Below are positions 43,413-54,222 of a DNA stretch of 64,000 nt, in pieces. The stretch is taken from positions 2,660,598 through 2,724,597 of the forward strand of contig NZ_CP076718.1 in NCBI RefSeq assembly GCF_011682235.2, written 5' to 3'. The translations under genes were made by a program, and so were the position numbers. Positions within the stretch are counted from its first letter, which is position 1, and each line of letters begins with the position of its first letter. The DNA is from Rhodocaloribacter litoris (GTDB taxonomy: Bacteria; Bacteroidota; Rhodothermia; Rhodothermales; ISCAR-4553). A model generated the notes under the pieces. The model was not told where the DNA came from and did no database searches. It saw nothing but the letters and a program-made list of their open reading frames with translations.

Positions 43413-45008
43413 GTGAAACGACTTCGTAGACTGGGATGGCTGGTCCTGGCCGGCCTGCTCTGCCTGCCCGCCTACGGGCAGGCCTGGCGGGAGGAGGCCC
43501 TGGCACGCATCGAACAGTACCGGAAGGGAACGCTCCGGGTGCGGGTGCTCGACACCGAGGGCCGGCCGGTGCCCGGTGCCGGGGTGCACGCGCGCATGAT
43601 CCGCCACGCCTTCGGTTTCGGCACGGCCGTCAACTTCGGGCTGGTGATGGGCTCCGGCTACAACCCGACGTACCGGGCCCTGCTCGAAGACCTCACGGGC
43701 GACGGGCGCAGCTTCAACCGCGCCACCCCCGAGAACGCTCTCAAATGGCCCTCCTGGGAATCCGAATGGCCGATCTCGAACCGGCGCAAGATCGACGTGA
43801 TCAACTGGCTGCGGGCCAAGGGCTACGACATCCGGGGCCATACCCTTCTGTGGCCGGACTGGCAGTGGCTGCCCGGTGACCTGGAGGACAACCGGAACGA
43901 CCCGGCCTATATCCGGGACCGGATCCGCGAACACGTCTTCGCACTGGCCGAGCACCGGGACATCCGGGGCAAACTGGCAGCCTGGGATGTGGTCAACGAG
44001 CCGGCGCACCTGACCGCGCTGCGGGACGTGTTCCAGAGCTGGCCGGATTACGAGGTGGGTGAAGACCTCTATACCGAGGTGTTCAACTGGGCCCGGGAAG
44101 CCGACTCCACGGCACGCCTGTTCGTCAACGAATACAACATCATCAACAACTACGCGAACGAGCAGTCCACCCGAAACTACTACAAGGCGATCATCAACCG
44201 CTTGCTGGCCCGGGGCGCTCCGCTGGGCGGGATCGGCATCCAGGGGCACCTGAGCGCCCCGCTCCCGAGCATGACCCAGGTCGAAGCTGCCCTGGACGAG
44301 ATGGCCGTGTTCGGGTTGCCCCTGGCCATCACGGAATATGACGTCCGCGGTGTCTCGGAAGAGGCGGAAGCCGCGTACCTGGAGGATTTCCTCACCCTGA
44401 TCTTCAGCCATCCGGCCGTCGAGAGCTTCGTGATGTGGGGGTTCTGGGACGGCGCGCACTGGCGCGACAACGCCCCGCTTTTCCGGACGGACTGGAGCCT
44501 GAAACCCTCCGGCGAAGTGTTTCTGGACCTGGTCTTCGACCGGTGGTGGACGGATACGACGGGCGTGACGGATGCGGAGGGCGTGTGGGAGATGCGCGGC
44601 TTTCTGGGGGACTACGACCTCGAAGTGCAGGCCGGAGAGGCCACCGGGGCGACGACCTTCCGCTTGGCGAGCCACGACGACACGACCGTCGTGGAGATCG
44701 TGCTGCCGCGGGTGTTGTCCCGCGAGCGCGGCGCCGAAACCCCGGACCGGTGGATGCACGTCGAAGCCGTGGCCCCCAACCCCTTCCGGGACGGCACGTG
44801 GTTGCGGTACCGGCTCGAACGCCCGGCGACGGTCTCGCTGGCCGTCTATGACCTGCTGGGGCGCCGCGTCTATGCCCTGCATGCCGACCGGCCTGCCGGC
44901 CGGCACCAGGTGCGGATCGACGGCGCCCGCTGGCCCGCCGGCCTCTACCTCTACCACCTGCAGGCCGGCACGGAGCGGATCACCGGCCGCCTGGTCAAGA
45001 CGCACTGA
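43413..45008 (+). CDS. Glycoside hydrolase family 10 endo-1,4-beta-xylanase, T9SS-exported
   Basis: The product is 531 residues, starting at a GTG. A signal peptide ends near AYGQA at 24. A short carboxypeptidase-regulatory-like part (about 40-60) leads into the GH10 barrel, with the acid/base E196 in WDVVNEP and the nucleophile E308 in ITEYDV. RGHTLLWPDW is the conserved GH10 segment that binds substrate. The C-terminal 90 residues (VAPNPFRDGTWLRYRL to ITGRLVKTH) are a T9SS sorting domain. The enzyme should cut xylan outside the cell. Confidence 0.93.
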   Translation: MKRLRRLGWLVLAGLLCLPAYGQAWREEALARIEQYRKGTLRVRVLDTEGRPVPGAGVHARMIRHAFGFGTAVNFGLVMGSGYNPTYRALLEDLTGDGRSFNRATPENALKWPSWESEWPISNRRKIDVINWLRAKGYDIRGHTLLWPDWQWLPGDLEDNRNDPAYIRDRIREHVFALAEHRDIRGKLAAWDVVNEPAHLTALRDVFQSWPDYEVGEDLYTEVFNWAREADSTARLFVNEYNIINNYANEQSTRNYYKAIINRLLARGAPLGGIGIQGHLSAPLPSMTQVEAALDEMAVFGLPLAITEYDVRGVSEEAEAAYLEDFLTLIFSHPAVESFVMWGFWDGAHWRDNAPLFRTDWSLKPSGEVFLDLVFDRWWTDTTGVTDAEGVWEMRGFLGDYDLEVQAGEATGATTFRLASHDDTTVVEIVLPRVLSRERGAETPDRWMHVEAVAPNPFRDGTWLRYRLERPATVSLAVYDLLGRRVYALHADRPAGRHQVRIDGARWPAGLYLYHLQAGTERITGRLVKTH

Positions 45009-45025
45009 TACGGGGAGGACCGGCC

Positions 45026-46297
45026 ATGCGCGTGTGGAACATCCTGCTCGGTTGCGGTCTCTGCCTGGCGACGCTGGTGCCGCCCGTGCACGCCCAGCCG
45101 GACCGGGCCGGCGTACCGGAGCTGACGCCGGTCGGCCGCGCGTGGATCGACTCCCGGCAGACCAACGCGCCGGCCGACTCCCTGGTGCTGGCCCGAATCC
45201 TCGGATATGAGATCACGGTCGGCCGTTTCAACAAGTCCTACGTCGAATACCTGATCCGCTCCGGCCGAAACGACACCCCCGCCAACCGTCGCCGGCATCT
45301 GGACCTGATCGTCGACACGTACCTGCTGGCCGGAGAGGCCCGGCGCCTGGGCTACGACGAGCAGCCGGACTTCCGGGCCTACATGGACCGCCAGATCAAG
45401 CTGGCCGTCGGGGCCCGCTACGTCGAAAAGCACTTCTCCGATTCGCTGCCGCCGCCCTCCGAGGCGGAGATCCGCGAGGCGTTCCGGCGCAGCAAGGAGA
45501 CGGTGGCCCTCCGGCATCTCTTCTTCCGGGACCCCGCTGCCGCCGGGGCGGCCTACGAGCGGTTGCGGGCCGGCGAGGATTTCGTGGCGCTGGCCAACGA
45601 GGTCTTCCAGACGCCGGCCTTCGACTCGACGGCCGGCTACCTGGGCTTCGCACGCTATGCGGATCTGGACGACGCCGTCGCCGCGGTGGCCGAGACGCTG
45701 CGGGTCGGCGCTGTCTCGCCGCCGGTGCGTTCGCGCTTCGGCTGGCACATCCTGCGCGTGGAGGAGCGCCTGTATCAGCCGCTGCTGGCCGAGTCGGAGT
45801 ACCTGTACCGGCGCAAAGGCATCGCCGCGCGGCTCCGGATCCGGCGGCTCCGCCTGGAGGGCGACCGGTTCATCCGCCGGCTGATGGAGGGCCTCGACGT
45901 GCGGGTGGACGAGCAGGCGGCCCGGGAACTGGTGCAGGCGGTTCAGGCGGCGATACGGCCGGAGACCGTCCCGCCCCCGGAGGTCACTGTCTCGGACGAG
46001 GAGGTCGAAGCCGTACGCCGGGCGCTGACGCCCGAGACGGTGCTGCTGACCTATACCCTCGACGGCACGGTGCAGGCCTTCACCGTGGCCGACTATGCCC
46101 ACTGGCTGCCGGTGTTGCCGTACCGTGAGGTGCGGTATCGCCCGATGGCCTCGGTGGGGCGGGCGCTGCGCAACGAGGTGCTGGGCCGCCTGGGCCTGGC
46201 CGAGGGGCTCGACCGGGATCCCCGGGTGCGCGAGACCGTGCAGTTCCTGGCCAACGCCTACCTCGGCGATACCCTCCGGCGAACGCAGCGGCCCTGA
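45026..46297 (+). CDS. PPIC-type (parvulin, SurA-like) peptidyl-prolyl isomerase
   Basis: The product is 423 residues. A signal peptide ends near PPVHAQ at 25. A SurA-like N-terminal helical part (about 40-140) is followed by a parvulin domain with VALRHLFFRD, GEDFVALANEVF and VRSRFGWHILRVEERL (about 155-250), then a long C-terminal helical region. It is an outer-envelope folding helper in the periplasm. It starts 17 bases after the xylanase stop, so it is probably co-transcribed and may assist in folding the exported barrel or cargo proteins. Confidence 0.85.
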   Translation: MRVWNILLGCGLCLATLVPPVHAQPDRAGVPELTPVGRAWIDSRQTNAPADSLVLARILGYEITVGRFNKSYVEYLIRSGRNDTPANRRRHLDLIVDTYLLAGEARRLGYDEQPDFRAYMDRQIKLAVGARYVEKHFSDSLPPPSEAEIREAFRRSKETVALRHLFFRDPAAAGAAYERLRAGEDFVALANEVFQTPAFDSTAGYLGFARYADLDDAVAAVAETLRVGAVSPPVRSRFGWHILRVEERLYQPLLAESEYLYRRKGIAARLRIRRLRLEGDRFIRRLMEGLDVRVDEQAARELVQAVQAAIRPETVPPPEVTVSDEEVEAVRRALTPETVLLTYTLDGTVQAFTVADYAHWLPVLPYREVRYRPMASVGRALRNEVLGRLGLAEGLDRDPRVRETVQFLANAYLGDTLRRTQRP

Positions 46298-46304
46298 CCG
46301 CCGG

Positions 46305-47801
46305 CTATTCTCCCTGCCCGAGCGAGTAGCCCCGCTCGCCGTCGAACGTGTAGAGGTGCTCCGTCTTGATCACCTCGAAGCCGGCTTCGTGGAGCGCCTT
46401 CAGCAGGGAGAGCACGTCCGGGAACGTCGCCGGGCCGTCGTGGGCCGGGAGGAAGCGGCAGCGCCAGTGGTCGGTGCAGAACGTCTCGGGCAGTCCTTCC
46501 GGGTAGACCTTCACGCCCCGGTTGGTGATCATCTTCAGCCGCCAGCCGGCCGTGCCGGCCGCGGCCTCGAGGCGCCCGCCGATGACGTTCGGGTCGCGCC
46601 CTTCCTCGTCCCAGTCGATGAACGCATCGACGCCGACGAGCGTCTTCTCCGGGCGGGGATGGGACCGGGCCGCGACGCGGATGCCGCCGGGCCGGTACTG
46701 GACGGGTTGCAGCCGCCGGGGCTGCTCGCCGAGGCGGTCGATGACGGCCTGCGTGAACTGCCGCGTGCCCACCTCGCGATGGCTCAGGCCCGGCCGGTAG
46801 ATGTCCGCCGTGTGGATGCCGTCTTCCAGGGTGCGGAGCCAGGCATTCTTGATGCGCCCGGCCACCTCGCCCAGCCCGAGGTGCACGAGCATCTGCGTGG
46901 CGGCCACCAGCAGCCCCGAGGGGTTGGCCACGTCCTTGCCGGCGATGTCGGGCGCCGAGCCGTGCACGGCCTCGAACATGGCCACCTCGTCCCCGATGTT
47001 GGCCGAGCCGGCCAGCCCCACCGAGCCGGCAATCTGCGCGGCGATGTCGGAGAGGATGTCGCCGTAGAGGTTGAGCGTGACGATGACGTCGAACTGCTCG
47101 GGCTGGGCCGCCACGCGCGCCGCCCCGATGTCGATGATCTGGTGCTCGGCCTCGAGGTCCGGGTATTCCGCCGCGACCTCGTCGAAGACCCGGTGGAACA
47201 GCCCGTCGGTGATCTTCATGATGTTGTCCTTCGTCATGCAGGTCACCTTGCGGCGGCCGTAGGCGCGGGCGTATTCGAAGGCGTAGCGGATGATGCGCTC
47301 CGACCCCGGCCGGGTGATGAGCTTCAGGATCTGGGCCACCTCCGGGGTCTGCCGGTGCTCGATCCCGGCGTAGAGGTCTTCCTCGTTCTCCCGGATGATG
47401 ACCAGGTCCATGCCGGGGTGCAGGGACATCACGAACGGCGCGTACGACTTCGAGGGCCGGACGTTGGCGTACAGGTTGAGCGTCTTGCGGATCGTGACGT
47501 TGAGGCTCTTGTAGCCGCCCCCCTGCGGCGTGGTGATGGGCGCCTTCAGAAAGACCCGGTTGCGCCGGATCGTCTGCCACGCTTCCGGCGCGATGCCGGA
47601 GGTGTGCCCCCGCTCGTAGACGGACTTGCCGACTTCGATGACGTCGTAGGTCAGCGGGGCGCGGGCGGCGTCGAGGATCCGGAGCGTCGCCTCCATGATC
47701 TCGGGCCCGATGCCGTCACCATAGGCAATGGTGACCGGCGTCGGGGTGGTCGTCTCGGTGGAGGGGGCGTCCTGGATATGCGGGGCGTGCGTGGTGTTCA
47801 T
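46305..47801 (-). CDS. icd: NADP-type isocitrate dehydrogenase
   Basis: The product is 498 residues from the ATG at 47801. An upstream in-frame start at 47870 would add residues that do not look like family sequence. It oxidises isocitrate to 2-oxoglutarate in the citric acid cycle. Family segments include TIAYGDGIGPEIMEATL, NVRPSKSYAPFV, VIIRENEEDLYAGIEHRQ (the substrate loop), NLYGDILSDIAAQIAGSVG and EAVHGSAPDIAGKDVANPSG. The length and the C-terminal extra domain fit the Thermus/Rickettsia group rather than the E. coli group. It is convergent with the isomerase gene, with 7 bases between. Confidence 0.9.
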   Translation of the reverse strand: MNTTHAPHIQDAPSTETTTPTPVTIAYGDGIGPEIMEATLRILDAARAPLTYDVIEVGKSVYERGHTSGIAPEAWQTIRRNRVFLKAPITTPQGGGYKSLNVTIRKTLNLYANVRPSKSYAPFVMSLHPGMDLVIIRENEEDLYAGIEHRQTPEVAQILKLITRPGSERIIRYAFEYARAYGRRKVTCMTKDNIMKITDGLFHRVFDEVAAEYPDLEAEHQIIDIGAARVAAQPEQFDVIVTLNLYGDILSDIAAQIAGSVGLAGSANIGDEVAMFEAVHGSAPDIAGKDVANPSGLLVAATQMLVHLGLGEVAGRIKNAWLRTLEDGIHTADIYRPGLSHREVGTRQFTQAVIDRLGEQPRRLQPVQYRPGGIRVAARSHPRPEKTLVGVDAFIDWDEEGRDPNVIGGRLEAAAGTAGWRLKMITNRGVKVYPEGLPETFCTDHWRCRFLPAHDGPATFPDVLSLLKALHEAGFEVIKTEHLYTFDGERGYSLGQGE

Positions 47802-47901
47802 GCGGATGCTTTTCCCGGGTGAAAGGTTGGCGGCGCGGCGTTGTATGCGGACCCGCGGGCGCGGTTTCACGGCGGGGGCACGTCGTTCCCGTCGCCCGGT
47901 C

Positions 47902-48912
<1,011 letters not shown>

Positions 48913-49038
48913 GGCCTTGATTCGATGGGATAGGATTCGCAAACGCAGAACGCAGGGAAGAATATCAAAAATACGGGAGACACGCCAGCGGGATCCGGGG
49001 CGGCCGGCCCCCGGGCGACCGGCCGCCTGCGACGGGTT

Positions 49039-50508
49039 TCATCGGCCTGCGTCCCGGCCGGCGGGCGGGGCGTCTTCCGGGGGGATCGGCAGCGTGAAAC
49101 GGAAGCAGGCACCGTGCCCCCGGCCTTCGGATTCGACCCAGATGCGCCCGCCGTGCCCCTCGATGATCCGTTTGACCACGGCCAGCCCCACCCCGGTGCC
49201 TTCCACATTCGGATCAAGGCGATTGAACAGCTCGAAAATGTTTTCGTGGTAGGCCGGGTCGATCCCGATGCCATTGTCCCGGACCGAGCACAGGACCTCA
49301 TGTGCGTTGCACGTGGCCCGGATCTCGACGCGCGGCGCTGGCTGGTCGCCCATGAACTTGATGGCGTTTTCGATCAGGTTCTGAAAGACCTCGGCGAGGC
49401 GGTCGCGGTCGGCCCACACGGTGGGTAGCTCCGGGGGCACGTCGAACGTGACGCGGTGGTGGTGGGTGCCCACCTGTTCGAGCGCCTGCCGGACGGGTTC
49501 GTGCAGGGGTACGGCCGCCGGTGGATTCATCAGCCGGCCGGCCCGGGAGAGTTCGAGCAGGTCTTCCAGCAATTGCTGCATCCGGTCCGCGGCGTTGCCG
49601 ATGTGCTGCAGGTCCTCCCGGATACGCGCCGTGTTGCCGGTGGCGATGTCGCGCTCGAGCAGGCCGAGAAAGCCCTTGATGGTCACGAGGGGCGTCTTCA
49701 GGTCGTGCGAGACGGTGTAGGTAAACCGTTCGAGTTCCGCATTGACGATCTCCAGGGCCGCGTTCTTTTCCTCCAGTTCACTTGTGCGTTGCGCCACGCG
49801 TGCTTCGAGTTCTTCGTTGATACGATGCAGGCGTTCGTCGCGCTCCTGGATGGCAGTCGTCATGGTGTTGACGGCCTGTATGATGGCGTCGAGGTCGGCC
49901 AGGCCGAGGAGAGCGAGGCGCTGGCTATAGTCGCCCCGGGCGATGTGATGGAGGTTTTCCGCCAGCAGGGTCAGGGGGCGGTGCAGAAAGCGACGGAACA
50001 CCCAGAGAATCAGGCCTAGGAGAGCGACGATCAGGAGCAGTCCGGTCAGGGAGAGCGCTGTGAGGATGGCCCGGTTTTCGGCCTGCATGCGGGTCAGCGA
50101 CAGGGCCAGCGTCACCGTGCCGACCGCGTACCCGTTGTGCATGATAGGGCGGGTGCGCTGAATGACATCGTTCGTCCGTGCTTCAGCCGGGAGGGTGAAC
50201 TCGAAGATGAGGCGTCCCTCCTCGTCCACGATGTGCAGGTAGACCACGTTGGTACGTGCCGCGTAGACCCGGCCGATCTGTGCCGCTCCTTCCGGGTTGA
50301 CGTTCCAGAGCGGTTGAGCCAGCAATTTGGCCAGCTGGGTGCTCAGGTCGTCGGCCTCGTGCTTGAGGGCCTCGGCGTGTCGCTGGATGGAATAGGCATA
50401 CATGAGGAGGCCCGAGAGGGTCACCACGGCCACGATGGTGAAGGTGGTGCCGAGGAGCAGGTCCCGCGTCAGCGTACGGGTGCGCAGGGCGTGAAACACG
50501 TCGATCAC
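49039..50508 (-). CDS. Membrane sensor histidine kinase
   Basis: The product is 489 residues, starting with a GTG that overlaps the stop of the preceding gene (GTGA). It has a helix near residues 17-38, a periplasmic sensor part, a second helix near 148-172, a HAMP domain, a coiled coil (near 230-255) and a HisKA domain with the phosphorylated His in YTVSHDLKTPL. The ATPase domain has NLIENAIKF, VRDNGIGIDPAY and EGTGVGLAVVKRI. No response regulator gene is seen next to it. Coupling to the periplasmic binding protein gene suggests that the latter gives the signal. Confidence 0.9.
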   Translation of the reverse strand: MIDVFHALRTRTLTRDLLLGTTFTIVAVVTLSGLLMYAYSIQRHAEALKHEADDLSTQLAKLLAQPLWNVNPEGAAQIGRVYAARTNVVYLHIVDEEGRLIFEFTLPAEARTNDVIQRTRPIMHNGYAVGTVTLALSLTRMQAENRAILTALSLTGLLLIVALLGLILWVFRRFLHRPLTLLAENLHHIARGDYSQRLALLGLADLDAIIQAVNTMTTAIQERDERLHRINEELEARVAQRTSELEEKNAALEIVNAELERFTYTVSHDLKTPLVTIKGFLGLLERDIATGNTARIREDLQHIGNAADRMQQLLEDLLELSRAGRLMNPPAAVPLHEPVRQALEQVGTHHHRVTFDVPPELPTVWADRDRLAEVFQNLIENAIKFMGDQPAPRVEIRATCNAHEVLCSVRDNGIGIDPAYHENIFELFNRLDPNVEGTGVGLAVVKRIIEGHGGRIWVESEGRGHGACFRFTLPIPPEDAPPAGRDAGR

Positions 50509-51365
50509 CTGAGGAAGGACGGCGGGTCAATCCGGGTGCCGGGTGGCAACAAGAGGTTCTCCAGCGTGAAGCGACGTCGCTCCTTCAGGCGCGCACGGGC
50601 CAGCACGTTTCCGTAGTATTTTTCGAACAGGGCATTGAAGGAGCCGTCAGCCAGGGCACGGCGCAGTCCTGTTTCCAGGCGCTCGGCCAGTTCGTCGTCT
50701 CCCTCCCGCACGAAGAAATAGACGGCGGCGGGGTACTGGATGAGCAGGCAGCGGTCTACCACCAGCCCCTGATCGGCGTGCCGGGCCGCCTCGCCCCAGA
50801 TCTCGAGAACCGAGCGGGGAAAATAATCGAAGCGCCGCCGCTGGAGCATGCGGAAGAGCGCCTCGTAGGTCGGGGCCGTTTCGACACGGAAACCGTTGGC
50901 CTGCAGGATCTGGGTGTCGGGCCAGTCGTGCTGCTGCCCGGCCGCCAGCCGTTTTAATTCGGCGGGGTCATCGAGGGCGCAGAAGCGGGCCGTGTCGGCG
51001 GCGTTGACGAGCAGGAGCCGGTACCCGATGAGGCCCTGCTGCAACGCGAAGCGGATGGGACGGATGCCGGGCATGGCCTCACGCTCGGCGGAGGTCATCG
51101 TCCAGACGACGTCCAGGTCCTGTCCCTTCTGCAGGCGAAACAGGGCCCGTCCCTGGTACAGGTCCAGGGTGCTCACCTCGCGCCGGTACGGCTTGCCGGC
51201 TTTCTGAAGCGCCAGGTCGAGCAGTTCGACGAAGTACTGGTTTCCGGCGCCGGTTCTCGCATCCGGGGCGATGTGGCGGACCACCAGCGGCTGGGTCCGG
51301 GCCACCGAGGTCCCGAATGCCAGAGCGACCAACAGGCACAGGGCCCGGCAAACAGAAGGCGGCAT
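50505..51365 (-). CDS. Periplasmic solute-binding protein (SBP_bac_3-like), kinase partner
   Basis: The product is 286 residues with a signal peptide (ending near SVARTQ at 25). It has the type II periplasmic-binding fold with FVELLDLALQKAG, a DVVWTMTSAEREAM ligand-side strand and ALADGSFNALFEKYYG near the end, as in amino-acid-binding-like proteins. It is not beside any ABC permease genes. Instead its stop overlaps the histidine kinase start, so it most likely feeds a ligand signal to the kinase. The ligand is unknown. Confidence 0.78.
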   Translation of the reverse strand: MPPSVCRALCLLVALAFGTSVARTQPLVVRHIAPDARTGAGNQYFVELLDLALQKAGKPYRREVSTLDLYQGRALFRLQKGQDLDVVWTMTSAEREAMPGIRPIRFALQQGLIGYRLLLVNAADTARFCALDDPAELKRLAAGQQHDWPDTQILQANGFRVETAPTYEALFRMLQRRRFDYFPRSVLEIWGEAARHADQGLVVDRCLLIQYPAAVYFFVREGDDELAERLETGLRRALADGSFNALFEKYYGNVLARARLKERRRFTLENLLLPPGTRIDPPSFLR

Positions 51366-51440
51366 GGCGGAGGTCGTGCTCAGGAGATTGCGGGCGGGAA
51401 GACCATGGAACGCCCGTCCGGGTTCCCGGGAAGCAGCCGC

Positions 51441-52613
51441 CTATTCCGAAGGCGGGGTGTAGCGGGCGTCGACCCAGGCGCGGCGGCGGCCGCTCTCGAG
51501 GGCGGTCAGGATGAAGTGCACGCCCACGGCGCCGTCCTGCACGGTCGGGAAGTCGAGGTCGAAGGGGTGCGGTTCGGTGCCGGTGAGGCGGGCGGCGATG
51601 GTCCGGCCGGCGTTCCGGTAGATGTTGGCGAACGCCTCGAAGAAGGCCTCCGGGTGGCCCGAGGGCAGCCGGGTGTTGTGCCGGGCGATGTCGGTCAGGT
51701 AGTCGTTGCCGCGCCGGAGCACCCGGGCGGGCTGGCCGAAGGGGCGGTAGTACAGCTCGTTCGGGTGCTCCTGGAACCACTGGAGCGACCCCTCGGTGCC
51801 GTAGACGCGGATGTTCAGGTTGTTCTCCTCGCCGACGGCCACCTGGGTGGCGTGGAGGATCCCCCGGGCGCCGCCGGCATAGTGGATCAGCATACTCACG
51901 TCGTCGTCGATGGCGCGGCCCTCGACGAACGTGTGCACGTCGGCGCAGAGGGCTTCCATCTCCAGCCCCGTGATGTAGCGGGCCAGGTTCTCGGCGTGCG
52001 AGCCGATGTCGCCGAGGGCGCCGGCTCCGGCCTGCTTCGGGTCGGTGCGCCAGGCAGCCTGCTTGTTGCCTTCCTGCTCCAGCGGCCGCGCCAGCCAGCC
52101 CTGCGGGTATTCCACGACGATCTTGCGCACCGTGCCGATCTCGCCCGCCTGTACCATCGCCCGCGCCTGCTTCACCATCGGGTAGCCGGTGTAGTTGTGC
52201 GTCAGCGCGAAGACCACGCCGTGCCGCGCCACGAGCCGGCACAGCGCCTCGGCATCCTCGAGCGTGGTCGTCATGGGCTTGTCGCACACCACGTGGAAGC
52301 CGGCCTCGATGAACGCCTTCGCCACGGGGAAGTGCATGTGGTTGGGCGTCACGATGGCGACGAAGTCGATCCGCTCGCCAGCGGGCAGGGCAGCCTCGCG
52401 CTCGACCATCTCCTGGTACGAACCGTAGACGCGCCGCGGGTCGAGCAGCAATTCCGCGCCCATCTGCCGCGACTTCTCGGGGTTCGACGAGAAGGCGCCG
52501 GCCACCAGTTCCATCATGCCGTCGAGGGCGGCGGCCGTCCGGTGCACGGCGCCGATGAAGGCGCCCGGCCCGCCGCCGACCATGCCGTAGCGAAGCTTTC
52601 GGTTCAGGGTCAT
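51441..52613 (-). CDS. Gfo/Idh/MocA family sugar oxidoreductase
   Basis: The product is 390 residues with the NAD(P)-binding N-terminus ([20 protein letters not shown]) and the [17 protein letters not shown] segment, whose lysine is the catalytic one of this family. [16 protein letters not shown] precedes it. It acts in the cytoplasm, probably on a sugar or a keto-sugar. It is the last gene of the minus-strand cluster with a TIM-barrel epimerase-like protein and GMC oxidoreductases. Confidence 0.9.
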   Translation of the reverse strand: MTLNRKLRYGMVGGGPGAFIGAVHRTAAALDGMMELVAGAFSSNPEKSRQMGAELLLDPRRVYGSYQEMVEREAALPAGERIDFVAIVTPNHMHFPVAKAFIEAGFHVVCDKPMTTTLEDAEALCRLVARHGVVFALTHNYTGYPMVKQARAMVQAGEIGTVRKIVVEYPQGWLARPLEQEGNKQAAWRTDPKQAGAGALGDIGSHAENLARYITGLEMEALCADVHTFVEGRAIDDDVSMLIHYAGGARGILHATQVAVGEENNLNIRVYGTEGSLQWFQEHPNELYYRPFGQPARVLRRGNDYLTDIARHNTRLPSGHPEAFFEAFANIYRNAGRTIAARLTGTEPHPFDLDFPTVQDGAVGVHFILTALESGRRRAWVDARYTPPSE

Positions 52614-52620
52614 GTTTGGG

Positions 52621-52650
52621 TTGAAAATTGCAGATTGCAGATTGAAAATT
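52621..52650. repeat. Short A/T-rich intergenic tract (GATTGAAAATTGCAG type)
   Basis: TTGAAAATTGCAGATTGCAG and ATTGAAAATT repeat GATTG words directly before the ATG (at 52613) of the minus-strand oxidoreductase gene. Related to the tracts at 11701, 53623 and 53719. Confidence 0.55.
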
Positions 52651-52748
52651 CAGGGTTCCAGGTGGCGCGTTCCACGTTGGGGTCGGGGTGTGGACCCTTC
52701 GTGTCTTTGTGCCTTCGTGGCAAAAATCGTCTGCGGCCCTGGGGCGTG

Positions 52749-53615
52749 TCAGAAGGTGAGGGCGCTCAGGTGGGCATAGCTGGCCGAGATGCTGGCGAGC
52801 GGGTCGGCCGGGTTGTCGTGCTCGACGAAGTAGTGCCGGAGGCCGGCGTGCCCGGCGTGGGCGAAGATCGCTGCGAAGTCAATGGTGCCGGCGCCCACGT
52901 CCGCCATGGTTCCGTCCGCCGCCATGTCCTTGACGTGGCAGAGGGGGAAGCGTCCCGGGTACTGCTCGAAATACGTCATCGGGTCGAAACCGGCCTTCGT
53001 GATCCAGTACAGGTCGAGTTCCATCTGGACCAGCTCCGGGTCGGTCTCGGCCAGGAGGAGGTCGTAGGGGCGCTGCCCTTCGAGGTCCATGAACTCGAAG
53101 TCGTGGTTGTGGTAGGCGAACTGGAGGCCGGCGGCCCGGCACGCCTCGCCGGCGCGGTTGAACGTCTCGGCGTGGCGGCGGTAGTGGTCGAGCGTGGCGC
53201 GCTCTTCGGGGGCGAGCCAGGCCACGACCAGGTAGCGGTGCCCCACCTCGGCGGCCTGCGCGACGGTGGCTTCCAGCCGGTCCCCCTGCACGCTCGCGAG
53301 CATCGTGTGCGTCGAGGGGGCGGCCAGGCCGTTGGCCTCGAGCATGGCGCGGATGTCGGCCGGGCTGTGGTCGAAGTAGCCGGCGAACTCGACCTCGTCG
53401 TACCCGATCTCGGCCACGCGGGCGAGCGTGCCGGGCACGTCCTCCTGCATGAGCGAGCGTACGGTGTAAAGCTGCAGGCCGATGCGGTCGAGGCGGCGGC
53501 CCGCCGTCGCGGTGGCGTCGGCTGTGCCGGGGGCGGCGTCTTCGCGGGCGCAGCCGCCCAGGGCCAGCCCGCCCAGCGCCAGGGCGGAGGCGTGCAGGAA
53601 ATGGCGTCGGTTCAT
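52749..53615 (-). CDS. Exported TIM-barrel sugar isomerase/epimerase-like protein with Tat lipoprotein signal
   Basis: The product is 288 residues from the ATG at 53615. A twin-arginine start (RR at 3-4) and a lipobox cysteine at 22 (LALGGC) point to Tat export and lipid anchoring. The barrel has IGLQLYTVRSLMQEDVP, EVEFAGYFDHSP, FAYHNHDFEF (His), MELDLYWITKAG (Glu/Asp) and HVKDMAADG (His). It belongs to the same AP_endonuc_2 group as the protein at 47902 but acts in the periplasm. Such exported forms occur next to GMC and Gfo/Idh genes in sugar oxidation clusters. Confidence 0.85.
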   Translation of the reverse strand: MNRRHFLHASALALGGLALGGCAREDAAPGTADATATAGRRLDRIGLQLYTVRSLMQEDVPGTLARVAEIGYDEVEFAGYFDHSPADIRAMLEANGLAAPSTHTMLASVQGDRLEATVAQAAEVGHRYLVVAWLAPEERATLDHYRRHAETFNRAGEACRAAGLQFAYHNHDFEFMDLEGQRPYDLLLAETDPELVQMELDLYWITKAGFDPMTYFEQYPGRFPLCHVKDMAADGTMADVGAGTIDFAAIFAHAGHAGLRHYFVEHDNPADPLASISASYAHLSALTF

Positions 53616-53622
53616 TTTTTTG

Positions 53623-53655
53623 GATTGAAAGGTTGCAAATTGCAAATTGCAGATT
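53623..53655. repeat. Short A/T-rich intergenic tract (TTGCAAATTGC type)
   Basis: The stretch has GGATTGAAAGGTTGCAAATT and GCAAATTGCAGATT words directly before the ATG (at 53615) of the minus-strand TIM-barrel gene. Confidence 0.55.
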
Positions 53656-53718
53656 CTGTGTTGTGCCGATGGCAGGTTTCGGAGGGCAGATTGCGTCGAA
53701 GAAGGCGTCGGCCCACCC

Positions 53719-53744
53719 CAATCTTCAATCTTCAACCTTCAACC
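53719..53744. repeat. Short A/T-rich intergenic tract (CAATCTTCAA type)
   Basis: CAATCTTCAATCTTCAACCT with a further TCAACC, lying 11 bases after the stop of the disrupted GMC gene. Confidence 0.55.
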
Positions 53745-54222
53745 TGCCATCCCCTTACAGATTCCCCCGTTTCATCTCCTCGACGGCGTGGTGGGCAGCC
53801 CGTGCGGTAAGCGCCATGTAGGTCAGCGAGGGGTTCTGGCAGGCCGAAGAGGTCATGCAGGCCCCGTCGGTGACGAAGACGTTGGGCACGGCGTGGACCT
53901 GGTTGTAGGCGTTGAGCACGGAAGTCTTCGGGTCGCGGCCCATGCGCGCGGTACCCATCTCGTGGATGCCCAGCCCCGGCTCGGCGCCGTAGCCGCCCTC
54001 GGTGTAGTTGTCGTACGTCTGCACGTCGGTGCAGCCGGCGGCTTCGAGCATCTCGGCCGCCTGCTCGGCCATGTCCTTTCGCATGGCGAACTCGTTCTCG
54101 CCCCAGGCACAGTCGACGTGCAGGAGCGGGATGCCCCAGGCGTCGGTCTGCTCCGGGTCCAGCCAGACGCGGTTCTCGTGGCGCGGCAAGGCTTCCCCGA
54201 AGGCCACGAGGAACATCTGCCA

